The notes under the pieces: generated by a model
The model's input: only the letters and a program-made list of their open reading frames with translations
What the model was told of the DNA's origin: nothing
Database searches by the model: none
Position numbers and translations under genes: made by a program
NCBI GenBank assembly: GCA_943788935.1
Contig: CALSSE010000013.1
Coordinates: 143,641 to 207,640 of the forward strand
Source of the DNA: an uncultured bacterium
Lineage (GTDB): Bacteria > Myxococcota_A > Bradymonadia > UBA7976 > VGTA01
Reading direction: 5' to 3'
Length of the DNA stretch: 64,000 bases
In this document: positions 53,832-63,105 of the stretch, one piece after another
Numbering within the stretch: position 1 is the first letter of the stretch
Layout: each line of letters begins with the position of its first letter

Positions 53832-56459
53832 TCAGAGCGCACCACAGAAACCAAAGTCTATTGATCCTTGAGGAGGCAAGACTCTCGCCCACTCTACGGG
53901 GGTGAAATCTACCGGACCGCTGTCTGCAGATCGTTCTACGCTCCAAGCGTTGTTAATCGTCCCCTCGACAACTAATTGTACGGTCCAGCCATTAACCTCC
54001 TCCTCGCTTTGATTAGTGACAGTGACATAGATACAATACCCTGTGGTCCAACGATCTTCTCGTAGACTTATGGAGAGCCGAGGGTCATTAGTCTCTGCGC
54101 TCCCTCCTCCTGCTTCGGGGGGGATACCGCAGACAGGGTTCTCGGTCTCGGGAGGGAGTGCCTCGATCACTCGCTCAGGTGATCCGCCTACGCTCTTCAC
54201 GAGGTATGCCTCTCCAGGAAGTGAGAGCTCCATATCTTCGCCGCTTCGTTGATAAAAGTGTGGAGTGCTCGTTAAAGAGAAGAGGGGAGATCGTAATGAG
54301 AAGTTATCTTCTTGGAAGCGATTGAGTAGAGTTTCTGTATAACAGTCACTGTCTAGCCCTTCACTCTCACCGATCCCAAAGCGGAGCCACTGACGGACAT
54401 AGCATGATTGAACTTGGCGATCTTCTGCGAGAAGTACAGAGAGCTCTCCAGCGTTAGTGAAGGCGGTCGCTTCACCATGAGAGCGCTCTAAGATCCCTGA
54501 ACTGTCGATGTCGATGAGCATTGACTCTTCTCCTTCAGTGAGCCGAAAACGCCCGATTCCATCGTAATTCTCAAAAGCAAAGCCGAGTGGATCTATAAGG
54601 CGATGACAACTAGCGCAGAGCTCATCTTCAGTGTGAGCAGCGAAGCGCTCTCTAGTGCTTAAGCTAGGGTCAAAAATAGGGGGGATAATCTCTACACCTT
54701 CGGGAGGTGGGTCTAAGTGATCACAGAGAACTTGCTCTCTCAAGGTGACCCCTCGAAGGATGGGAGAGGAAGATGTTGGCGAGGCATGAGTCGTTAAGAA
54801 GGAGCCATGAGTGAGCACTCCGGCCGGCCGACTTGAGGAGACATCTGCCCGATAATAGTCAGGATTTTGTGGGTGAGCTTCGCCTAGATCTACTCCATAG
54901 TATTCAGCGAGCTCGGCGTTGAGCCAGCTGTGATCAGAGGAGAAGAGGGAAGAGAGAGGAGCTGCGGAGTCCCATAGCTCTTGTACTAAGAGGCGAGTTT
55001 CGGTGAGCATCATCTCTCGGATTTCAAAATAGAGGGCGGCGTAGATAATAGAATCTCGAGTGACCTGCATGAGTCGATCGAGGTGAAGCCAACGCTCGAT
55101 AAAGTATTGGGCAGTCCTCACGCTTTTTGGATCAGACAAAAGTCGCTGTAACTGTTCTTGAGCGATTGTCGCGTCTAAGAGTTGGCCTTCTGAGGCTAAG
55201 TCTAAGAGCTCTTCATCTGGCATACTTTGCCATACAAGGTAAGAGAGTTCACTCGCGATCTCATAAGCGCTGAGGGTGAAGCGGTCTCCATCTCGCCAAC
55301 CAAGCTCTGAGCGATATAAGAAATGTGGAGATTGAAGCATGGCAATGATGACCCAGCGTACTCCTTGCTCAAAGCACTCCTGTTCGACGATGGTCTGGTA
55401 GAGGGCTAAATAGCGGTTCACTTCTTCGGTGGTGAGTGGTCGACGATGAGCTCGGAGACCAAAATCAACGATAAAGCGATGAGCGCAGTGAATATCTCCC
55501 TCAGGGATGGAGCAGGAGATGAGATCGTTTAACGACACCTGTTCACCTATATATTCTGCCATTTCACGGTATTGATTGACCAAGAGAGAGGAGACTAGGA
55601 GCTCTTCCGGGGGGTTGTCAAAGCCATGGAGACTTGGGTCAGCGACGAAAGAAGCCTTGGCGTCAATCTCTACTCCTAAGAGGTCAAAAATGGTGTGACG
55701 ATACTCTTCATGAGAGAGCCGTCGAAGTAAGCGTCGACCCGGTTGAAGCTCTCCACAGCTACCTTCAGGAGGTGAGAGCTGAATCGGTACTTGCCCCTCG
55801 ATGAGCTCACCACACTCTCCTCTGATCTCTAAGGTTCGTTCCGCGAGATTGGTTAAGGTCTCTAGACGCTCATCATCCATGGAGAGCACTCGACCCCCAC
55901 CGTGACCCTCTGGGTGCAATCCAGCGGGCTTTAACAGGAGTGTAGGGAGTCCGAGAGCTTGTTCACGGATGAGCCTCTGTACCTTATCAAAATTTTCAGG
56001 GGGGGACGTCTCATTCAGTTCAGTGAAGACTAAGTCGCTATCAGCGGCGAGTGAGCTGGGGTTATGGCAAGCCGTGCATGTTGTCTGAAAGACTTGTGGC
56101 CAAGCGACCTGAGTGAAGTACTCTTCAGGGCTCATACAGCTCTCGTTAGTCTCTTGTCCAGCGGTCATGCCAGCTGCTTCACCAGCAACGTCACCAGCAA
56201 TATCACCAGCAAGTTCACCGGCAAGTTCACCAGCAATGTCACCAGCAAGTTCACCAGCAAGCTCACCAGCATCTTCACCGGCGGCATTTCCTCCTGTCTC
56301 TAGAAGGCCTTCACTCCCTCCTCCACTCATCATTTGAGGTTTAGGAGAGCCGGGGTCACAGCTTAATAATAGCGTCGTACATAAGAGGGTCATGTACATT
56401 GATCGCCTCGTAGGCGCTGAGATCCCCCTGTGTATTTGCTTATCTTTTAGAGAGTTCAT
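53832..56459 (-). CDS. DUF1592/DUF1588/DUF1587 secreted protein with CBM2-like C-terminus
   Basis: An 875-residue exported lipoprotein (lipobox TLLLSC). After an AGELAGDI repeat stalk comes a CTACH haem site near residue 110, then DUF1587 (RRLSHEEYRHTIFDLLGV), the DUF1592 region (LSYLVWQSMPDEELLDLASEG), DUF1588 (LTTHASPTSSSPILRG; a second haem-type site ELCASCHRLIDPLGFAFENYDG) and DUF1585. The last 90 residues (YCIYVTVTNQSEEEVNGWTVQLVV to FGFCGAL) resemble a family 2 carbohydrate-binding module. ATG 56459 overlaps the DUF1552 gene stop (ATGA). The function of this family is not established. Confidence 0.88.
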   Translation of the reverse strand: MNSLKDKQIHRGISAPTRRSMYMTLLCTTLLLSCDPGSPKPQMMSGGGSEGLLETGGNAAGEDAGELAGELAGDIAGELAGELAGDIAGDVAGEAAGMTAGQETNESCMSPEEYFTQVAWPQVFQTTCTACHNPSSLAADSDLVFTELNETSPPENFDKVQRLIREQALGLPTLLLKPAGLHPEGHGGGRVLSMDDERLETLTNLAERTLEIRGECGELIEGQVPIQLSPPEGSCGELQPGRRLLRRLSHEEYRHTIFDLLGVEIDAKASFVADPSLHGFDNPPEELLVSSLLVNQYREMAEYIGEQVSLNDLISCSIPEGDIHCAHRFIVDFGLRAHRRPLTTEEVNRYLALYQTIVEQECFEQGVRWVIIAMLQSPHFLYRSELGWRDGDRFTLSAYEIASELSYLVWQSMPDEELLDLASEGQLLDATIAQEQLQRLLSDPKSVRTAQYFIERWLHLDRLMQVTRDSIIYAALYFEIREMMLTETRLLVQELWDSAAPLSSLFSSDHSWLNAELAEYYGVDLGEAHPQNPDYYRADVSSSRPAGVLTHGSFLTTHASPTSSSPILRGVTLREQVLCDHLDPPPEGVEIIPPIFDPSLSTRERFAAHTEDELCASCHRLIDPLGFAFENYDGIGRFRLTEGEESMLIDIDSSGILERSHGEATAFTNAGELSVLLAEDRQVQSCYVRQWLRFGIGESEGLDSDCYTETLLNRFQEDNFSLRSPLFSLTSTPHFYQRSGEDMELSLPGEAYLVKSVGGSPERVIEALPPETENPVCGIPPEAGGGSAETNDPRLSISLREDRWTTGYCIYVTVTNQSEEEVNGWTVQLVVEGTINNAWSVERSADSGPVDFTPVEWARVLPPQGSIDFGFCGAL
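56170..56290. repeat. AGELAGDI in-frame repeats in the DUF1592 protein
   Basis: A run of 12-bp units (plus-strand text such as TTCACCAGCAAG) encodes alternating AGEL, AGDI and AGDV tetrapeptides after the signal peptide. Confidence 0.85.
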
Positions 56460-57736
56460 GTTAAACCTCCTAGTCCTCCGGTTCCTGTGGAAGCATCCCC
56501 GAAGGTGTTGAGATCTACCCCGAACGCTTGGCATAGAGACACCAAGAGATGGGAGTGTGAAACACCACCCGCGTTGAGATAGCGGCCTGTTTGAAAGGCT
56601 CCTCCTGCTGAACCTGCGATGACAAAGGGGACTGACTCACACACATGTAATCTGCTGTCTCCTAGCTCTTTCACCCAAATACACAGGGTGTCATCAAACA
56701 TACTCCCCTCTCCGTCAAGGCTCGGTTGCTCTTTCATTTTCTCAATGGCATACGCAAATTGTGAAGCGCACCACTGCTCTGCTCTGAGGAGCTGATTAAG
56801 GTTCGCTTGGTCTCCATCAGGCGTGTGAGACAAGGCGTGATGAGTATTGGTGTTTCCTGCCCAAGAGAAGACAACGGGGCTCACCGTGTGGGACAGCTGA
56901 ACGGTCGTGACGCTCGTCATCTCACAAGCGAGCGCGGTCACTGCGAGGTCGATTTGTTGCCTGGTGATCTGAGGGACCGCGGTGTAGTCTAGCGCGTTAA
57001 CTCTCCCGGTTGGAGGGGGTCGCTCACAGGCTGTCTCATCAGGAAAGAGTCCTCGCTCCATCGCTCTAATTGACTCTAGATGCTGTTCAACTTTTTGTCT
57101 CTCGACTCGACCTATTCGCTGATGAAGATTATCGAGATCTCCTCGAACGAGGTCTATCACGCTCTGTCGACGCTGTATCATATTCTCGAGAGCTTGCTGA
57201 TCTTCGGTGACCGCGCCAAACATTCGCCGATACATGCTCTGTGGGTTGGAGTCGGGGTGTATCCATTGCTGTGACCCAGAGTAGCACATCCTTGTCTGAA
57301 TAGAGGCGCCCCAAGGGTCGGTGAGGATCCCAAACTCAAGAGAGGGGAAGCGGTCCTCTACTCCAATATGGGAAGCGATCACTTGATCTACCGATCGACC
57401 TTGGGTAGCGGGCCCTGACCCATTGGTCAGCATCGCCGCCATTCCTCCCTCATGATTGTTCCCGGTATAAAAATCGAGGCCATCAATCAGGATGAGATCT
57501 TCTTGATAAGGGATGAGGGGAGTGAGGACTTGATCCTCTAGGATTTGAAAAGACTCTCCAACAACTTGTGGTCGCCAGAGCTGATGAACAACCCCATTAG
57601 GACTAAAGAACAGGAAGAGCCTCTTAGGTCTATTCATAGACTGAGAATAGCTTATGCGATGAGGAGAGAGCAGAGAGGAGGAGGCTAAACCTAGCGCCCC
57701 TAAACCTTTGAAAAGCTGTCTTCGTGAGAGTGACAT
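56456..57736 (-). CDS. DUF1552 secreted protein (Tat substrate)
   Basis: A 426-residue protein from ATG 57736, which has AAGGAGATGCCT upstream. The N-terminus has a twin-arginine signal (SRRQLFKGLGALGLA). Family features of DUF1552 follow: RLFLFFSPNGVVHQLWRP, DLILIDGLDF, GRSVDQVIASHIG and the LPATRENT-like end are typical. In many planctomycetes and myxobacteria this protein pairs with a DUF1592 protein encoded next to it, as here. Its enzymatic activity is unproven. Confidence 0.9.
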   Translation of the reverse strand: MSLSRRQLFKGLGALGLASSSLLSPHRISYSQSMNRPKRLFLFFSPNGVVHQLWRPQVVGESFQILEDQVLTPLIPYQEDLILIDGLDFYTGNNHEGGMAAMLTNGSGPATQGRSVDQVIASHIGVEDRFPSLEFGILTDPWGASIQTRMCYSGSQQWIHPDSNPQSMYRRMFGAVTEDQQALENMIQRRQSVIDLVRGDLDNLHQRIGRVERQKVEQHLESIRAMERGLFPDETACERPPPTGRVNALDYTAVPQITRQQIDLAVTALACEMTSVTTVQLSHTVSPVVFSWAGNTNTHHALSHTPDGDQANLNQLLRAEQWCASQFAYAIEKMKEQPSLDGEGSMFDDTLCIWVKELGDSRLHVCESVPFVIAGSAGGAFQTGRYLNAGGVSHSHLLVSLCQAFGVDLNTFGDASTGTGGLGGLT

Positions 57737-57820
57737 AGGCATCTCCTTAAATATGTTCAACATGAGTCGTACTAACGGTACTATAATCGTAACATTGAGA
57801 CTTAAAAGAGACTATTTTAT

Positions 57821-57915
57821 CTAACAAGCAACGCCTTTATCTAACAAGCAACGCCTTTATCTAACAAGCAACGCCTTTATCTAACAAGCAACGCCTTTAT
57901 CTAACAAACAACACC
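57821..57915. repeat. 20-bp tandem repeat, four perfect copies plus a partial
   Basis: CTAACAAGCAACGCCTTTAT occurs four times without a mismatch from 57821 to 57900, then decays. It fills part of the 338-bp gap between the DUF1552 start and the MopE-like gene stop; no gene is seen in the gap. Confidence 0.9.
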
Positions 57916-58074
57916 GATCTGAAGTCCAAAATCATTAGAAATCGACGAGAGTGATGCGTCAACTTACTGACTACTGCTCGTCTACTCAACTGAAGTGGAC
58001 TCTTGGTCATAACACGTTCATTGAATTAAAGAGTCTGATCACTACCTATCTATTCGACGCAGAGCCTGATCACC

Positions 58075-59307
58075 TTATTGATTGGTGATGTATTCATAGG
58101 TGACCTGCATCGTGAGTCCGCTATGTAGGCAGTCAAGATCAGGGTCGTTGTCACCGGTGACCACCAGGGTAAAGAAATTCGCGTTCGTAGCGCTTGTATT
58201 CGCTAAGAGACGATTGGTCATCTCATTAAAGGCGATATTGATGACCCCGTTACTCTGAGTACCGGGGATTAAACACTCGGTCGCGCCATCGAGGCAAGTC
58301 GGCTCGCTACCGACTTCTCCGGGCAGCTTACCGACGATCTTTGACCATTCATATCTAGGTAAGCCATCCACGATGTCAAATTGGCTCGCGAAATTGACGC
58401 TCCCGATTAAGGGGACTTGATTCAAGAGGAGCATGAGATGATCATCGAAATAGAAGTCAGGCGTCTCTCCGGTAATGCTGAGAGAGCAGAGGCTCGCCCG
58501 AGGGGCTATCGTGAAGGAAATCTCTTGCTCTGCGCGAGCTGCGAAGACTGCTGACTCTGGATCTATATTCCCACCTTGACTCCAATCGCACCCGGGGCCG
58601 ATATTCGGAATGTCTATGCTAATGGTCTCTGTGGACGGCGTTAAGCACTCTGTCCAAACCCCCTCCACACAATGACTGAGGTTCGAGTCGTTTGGGTTAC
58701 AGGCACACTCTCTCATGAGCTGTTCATCGATATTACCGTCACAGTCGTTATCGATACCATCACAGAGCTCTTCAGCCGAGCTCATCTCGCAGTCCCCACA
58801 TCCCGAGAGATCCTCATCTACTCGACCATCACAGTCATTATCGAGCTCATCACAGAGTTCATCAGTCGGCCCGACCCACTCCACACACTCTTCCCAGCTC
58901 TCCCCTGTCTCGTCGCATTGACGTGATCCGTCTCGGCACAGCCCAATATCTCTAGTGGCTGTCGGACCGCCATAACAGTTGTTAAATTCACTGCAGGCGC
59001 AGATTAAGTTTTCATCTACCTTCTGATCACAGTCATTATCGAGACCATCACAGAGCTCTTCTCCACACTCAACGGGAGCGCCTCCGATGGGTGTGCCACC
59101 AGTTGTCATCCCTCCAGTCGTCATCCCTCCGATCATCATCCCTCCGGTTGAGGTCCCCGCTGAAGACTCTCCTCCCATGGGATAGAGGAAGTCCATAGGG
59201 GGAGTCGACATTCCGCCTTCTTGAGTCATGGGTGAAGAGACGGTATCAGCGCATGCTGAGGCGACTAGAGCTGAGAATATAAGAATAGATGGGAGGGAAT
59301 GGCTCAT
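58075..59307 (-). CDS. MopE-like Cys-rich lipoprotein with putative metal-binding repeats
   Basis: A protein of about 410 residues with a lipobox VASAC near residue 18, then GGMTTGG repeats, then three to four copies of ELCDGLDNDCDxxVDE, the putative metal-binding motif shared with MopE and many myxobacterial surface proteins. The C-terminal part (about residues 220-410) is beta-rich and unassigned. ATG 59307 gives a proper signal peptide; an ATG four codons earlier is possible. It is likely surface-exposed and calcium-binding, by inference. Confidence 0.8.
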   Translation of the reverse strand: MSHSLPSILIFSALVASACADTVSSPMTQEGGMSTPPMDFLYPMGGESSAGTSTGGMMIGGMTTGGMTTGGTPIGGAPVECGEELCDGLDNDCDQKVDENLICACSEFNNCYGGPTATRDIGLCRDGSRQCDETGESWEECVEWVGPTDELCDELDNDCDGRVDEDLSGCGDCEMSSAEELCDGIDNDCDGNIDEQLMRECACNPNDSNLSHCVEGVWTECLTPSTETISIDIPNIGPGCDWSQGGNIDPESAVFAARAEQEISFTIAPRASLCSLSITGETPDFYFDDHLMLLLNQVPLIGSVNFASQFDIVDGLPRYEWSKIVGKLPGEVGSEPTCLDGATECLIPGTQSNGVINIAFNEMTNRLLANTSATNANFFTLVVTGDNDPDLDCLHSGLTMQVTYEYITNQ

Positions 59308-59527
59308 TAGATATTCCAAATATATGCAGAAAATGTAGAGAAGTCAGTGAGCCTTAATTTAGTGATTATCGTCATTGAGGTAAATCGATGACTCAAAAAA
59401 AATGAAGACATGATCTGTCTCTAGTGTACGGGAACACGTCTAGCGAACAGTACATCAATGACAGCTGAGCAGTACATCGATAGTGCATCGATATAAAAGA
59501 GATCTTGAGTGTGGCGAAGAGATAAAG

Positions 59528-60304
59528 TTAGGCGACAAAGAACTCATAATGGTCTTTGGAGGTAACACGCTCTATGAGCCGAGACTGCAGAGCGGTCATC
59601 GCTGGCCATTTAACAGCGATACCACCCATAAATACTTCGTTGTCCTGCGTGGTTCTGAGCCACACAATAGGGGCTTCAAAATCCATTAATTGTTTACCCT
59701 TAACACGGACTTTCACTTGAACATAATCACCAATATGAAGCACACGATCCGTCGGGATAAATAACCCTCCGTTTGGAATGGAGTGATCTAACCCCACAAA
59801 AGGTGTCGCGATCTCAGGGTTACTTAACTCGACTTCGAAGCGAGTGAAGACTGTGGCTGGTACTGAAAAATACCCAACATTATGATGAGATGAGATGAGG
59901 TTTTGATGCTCTTGCAGAGGCTTTAAGATCACTTTAGATGGGGCTGTCGCTGGCTTTTCGCCTTGAGAACTCACCGGCTTTCCAAGACGATTGGATGTCG
60001 CCATCACCGCGTTCTTTAAAGACTTAATATCTGTCCAAGATCGCCAAGACTGATAGCCTTTAACCCACACCCAGTGTTTTAGCTTTGGCGCAGCGATGAT
60101 AAGCCTGATTAATTCTTCTTTGCTCACGATATATGGGGCATCACCATTGGAATAGTGAATGACAGGCGTAGCCTCTTTCATCGTCTGAGTAGAGCCAAGA
60201 GGTGTTGTCTGATGTTGATGAGTATGATGATTTGGGGATGTTGAAGTAGATGTTGTATTGGTCATGTTGAGTAAAACATTAAACGCACTATCAGTGAGCT
60301 GCAT
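59528..60304 (-). CDS. GYF-like / PilZ domain protein
   Basis: A protein of 258 residues from ATG 60304, which has GGAGGAGAGAGCG upstream. A His/Thr/Gln-rich linker is followed by a GYF_2 (DUF4339)-like segment: YIVSKEELIRLIIAAPKLKHWVWVKGYQSWRSWTDI near residues 58-95. The C-terminus resembles PilZ: GGLFIPTDRVLHIGDYVQVKVRVKGKQLMDFEAPIVWLRT and VFMGGIAVKWP. PilZ domains bind cyclic di-GMP via an RxxxR motif that I do not see clearly here, so nucleotide binding is uncertain. Confidence 0.7.
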   Translation of the reverse strand: MQLTDSAFNVLLNMTNTTSTSTSPNHHTHQHQTTPLGSTQTMKEATPVIHYSNGDAPYIVSKEELIRLIIAAPKLKHWVWVKGYQSWRSWTDIKSLKNAVMATSNRLGKPVSSQGEKPATAPSKVILKPLQEHQNLISSHHNVGYFSVPATVFTRFEVELSNPEIATPFVGLDHSIPNGGLFIPTDRVLHIGDYVQVKVRVKGKQLMDFEAPIVWLRTTQDNEVFMGGIAVKWPAMTALQSRLIERVTSKDHYEFFVA

Positions 60305-60539
60305 CGCTCTCTCCTCCAAGCATTAATCGGTAAATACACTGATAATGACGGCGATGTTCAAAGCAAAGATTCGTAAAAATATCCTATTTAGTCTAAGACT
60401 CTGAAATGATGTGAGTTTATTTACTTGACCTCAGACCCTTCCTCTACCGAGCGCGCTAAGCCGAGCAGAAGACCATTGATGGCAGTGATCACAGCGCCGC
60501 TCGCGGTCGTGATGAGCGAGGCGCTCTGCCATTGTTGCA

Positions 60540-60645
60540 GGCTTGTAGAGGTCTTTGTAGATATGTAGAGGTCTCAGATGTAGAGGTCTCAGAGGAATTC
60601 TGTTGAGGAATCCTGTTGTAGATGTCTCTGTATGTAGAGGTCTCC
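60540..60645. repeat. GTAGAGGTCT / CAGAGGAATTCTG repeat block
   Basis: Several TGTAGAGGTCT units and one TCTCAGAGGAATTCTGTTG, similar to the large array at 63.1-63.7 kb. This block is the main content of the 428-bp gap before the frameshifted lipoprotein; no gene is seen there. Confidence 0.7.
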
Positions 60646-60732
60646 GTAACGCTTGAATCGATATTACCTGTTTGCCTGATCAATGTAGGAGCGATAGCTC
60701 CATCACACCTCCTCTCATCCAATAATGTATAA

Positions 60733-62931
60733 TTACAGGCAATCTCCAAGTTGAGCGCATGCGAAAATGCCATCTGCGATCAGCCCACTATCAGGAGAGA
60801 TGGAGACAGTGGAGGCGCAGGATGATTGACATTCACTCACGCTCGACTCTTCTGCGATGCACTCTCCAACGCAAACCACCAACTCGACGCAATCAGGCTC
60901 GGCATCGCACGCTGCCAATGTGGACTGACAGATGGCTTCAACACACTGTACACGGGATGTAAACCTAGGCCAGCAGTCGGTCACACAAGAGAGCTCATTT
61001 TCGACACCATCACATAAGCTATTCCCGCATTGAGAGCCTGATTCACCACCGGGACAATCTTCCGGACAAACGACTGAATTCTCTGGAGTCTGACAGACTG
61101 TGTCGCCACAGGTGCCATTAACCGGAATGCAGTCCACTGCACAGGTGTTGATCTCATCGGCATCACAGACCTCATCCCCACAGTCGGCGCCGAACCCTGC
61201 AGAGTCAACTAGACGAGCGAGTACTTGAACTGGCGTCGCCGCATCTTCGGCAATCGCTTTAGCAGTATCGACTGAAAGATTCGGTTCTCGAAACATCATT
61301 CGTCGAATGTGTACAAAGCTGTCTGTGTCCGATCCATTTGTATTCGCCCGCGTCGGATCAGTGTTCGGCAGGGCACCTTCAAACCAAATCCCACTCACGC
61401 CGGTCGCTTGAGTATCGGGTGCGCTCAGTACTGTACTCGAATCGCACTGATCATTCGATGTATTGAAGTTATCTTCCCAGTAAAATCGGGCTGCTGAATC
61501 ATCAAAGCTCAATGCATACTCCGTGTGCATTATGAGCGAACCTTGCTCACCGGTTATAAGCTCCCAGTCAGGTACCCCCGACTCATCTGCGACTTCGGGA
61601 ACCCCATCGATGGTCAGACCGTTCGGATTGAGCTTGTTGTAGTAGGTCATGCCGATGGCTTCGGCGCTGTAGTCCATTGTATCCATGATCCCGCTACTTA
61701 CGGCATGCACGCGTAGCATCGTTACAATGTCCTGACGAGTGTCATAGAACAGGTGATCCCGCTGCGAAAAGGGGCCACTATTAGCCCCTAAGTATGAGCG
61801 AATCCCGCGAACTGGTCCGCTACGGTTCGCTGCAAACGCCCCCTCCGCGGTGGCGAATGTCAATACATGGCGTCCACAGGTTGCCGGTGTAAAGCGAGCT
61901 TGGTGAATGTCCAATATGTTCACTCCCGTGGTTCCATCGGCCGTGATTTCTAGCTCATCTGAGACCCAACGAGCAGAGAAGTGATTCCGATAGGTTCGCC
62001 CCGTTGCTACCGAGTCCTCTAGCATAGAGGGATTACAGGTTGCGTTACCACAGCCTTCTCCATACAGATCGTACTCAGTCAAGTAGTTTACCCCATCGAG
62101 CAGTTGGAAAACGTAGGACACATATTGAGCTCCTGCACCTGGGTCTATGCTGTCAGTTGCGCGCTCAAAGAGGTAGATATAGGCGCGTTCCTCCCCATCT
62201 TGCAACTCAACCTCAACTCCACTGCCTGGGTACTACCGACGGTGGATCGGACCAAGCTGAGATGCGGTCCCCTGAATCCCGAGCCATCCACACTACTTCG
62301 TCGTCGAGGTCAAACAGTGCATTTGGATCGGCGCCAGTGTAAGTCTGAGCGTCTGCGTAAACCAGCGATGTCAGCACTTGATCGGTTTTACATGCCGGAC
62401 TTGAAGTCCATCGACCCGAGCTTTTGCCATAGACCTCACACAAGTCCACCACCACTCTTTCATCCACTTGAATCGGAATCAGCTGCCAGGCGCCGCCTTG
62501 ACGAGCATAGCCCACTATATCCACAGCCGAGACCCCCTCCATTCCCGGTACATCTGCGCCCGTGATCACTACCGGATCAGGCTCACGGGTTAGCGTTTGC
62601 GGGAGTGTCTGGCATTGGACTTGGAGTCTCCCCGGCAGCTTCACCCCCGCAGATCCCCCGGCAGCTTCACCCGCAGCACCAGCCGCAGATTCACCGGCAG
62701 CATCACCGGCAGCATTCACCGGCCGCATTACCAGCCGCATTACCAGCCGCAGATTCACCGGCAGCTTCACCGGCAGATTCACCGGCAGCATCACCGGCAG
62801 ATTCACCGGCAGCAATCATCCGCAGTCGTACCTGCGGTTATCATTGTATCTTTGTCAGTCTCATCGCACGCAAAGATCGCAAGACCGAAGAAAATTACAA
62901 ATAAGCAATATTGACTGGATATATGGTTCAT
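60733..62931 (-). pseudogene. Cys-rich lipoprotein with three frameshifts
   Basis: ATG 62931 begins a clear lipoprotein signal (LAIFAC), but the frame breaks near 62815, again near 62714 (both in AAGES-type repeats) and again at 62228-62230 (an extra G on the plus strand). Each break is an apparent +1 insertion. Following the frames gives one long protein: an Ala/Gly stalk, then a beta-rich domain (VVITGADVPGMEGVSAVDIVGY to YIYLFERATDS and on), then CGDEVCDADEINTC-type Cys repeats and a Cys-rich end. Function unknown. It may be a decaying gene, a phase-variable gene or a sequence error. Confidence 0.65.
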
Positions 62932-63105
62932 TGGATAGACTTTAGATTGAGTGTTATGTAGGCATGGATCTTATTTTTTGTACTAAGTTTAATTCGTTTA
63001 GAGGTTAAGTTTACAAGTTCTTCTTCTTTCTCTTGGGTAAGTGTAATGGGATCTGCATCATTGCGTCTTGTGATCTTATAAGTTTTAAAAACAGATAACT
63101 CATCT

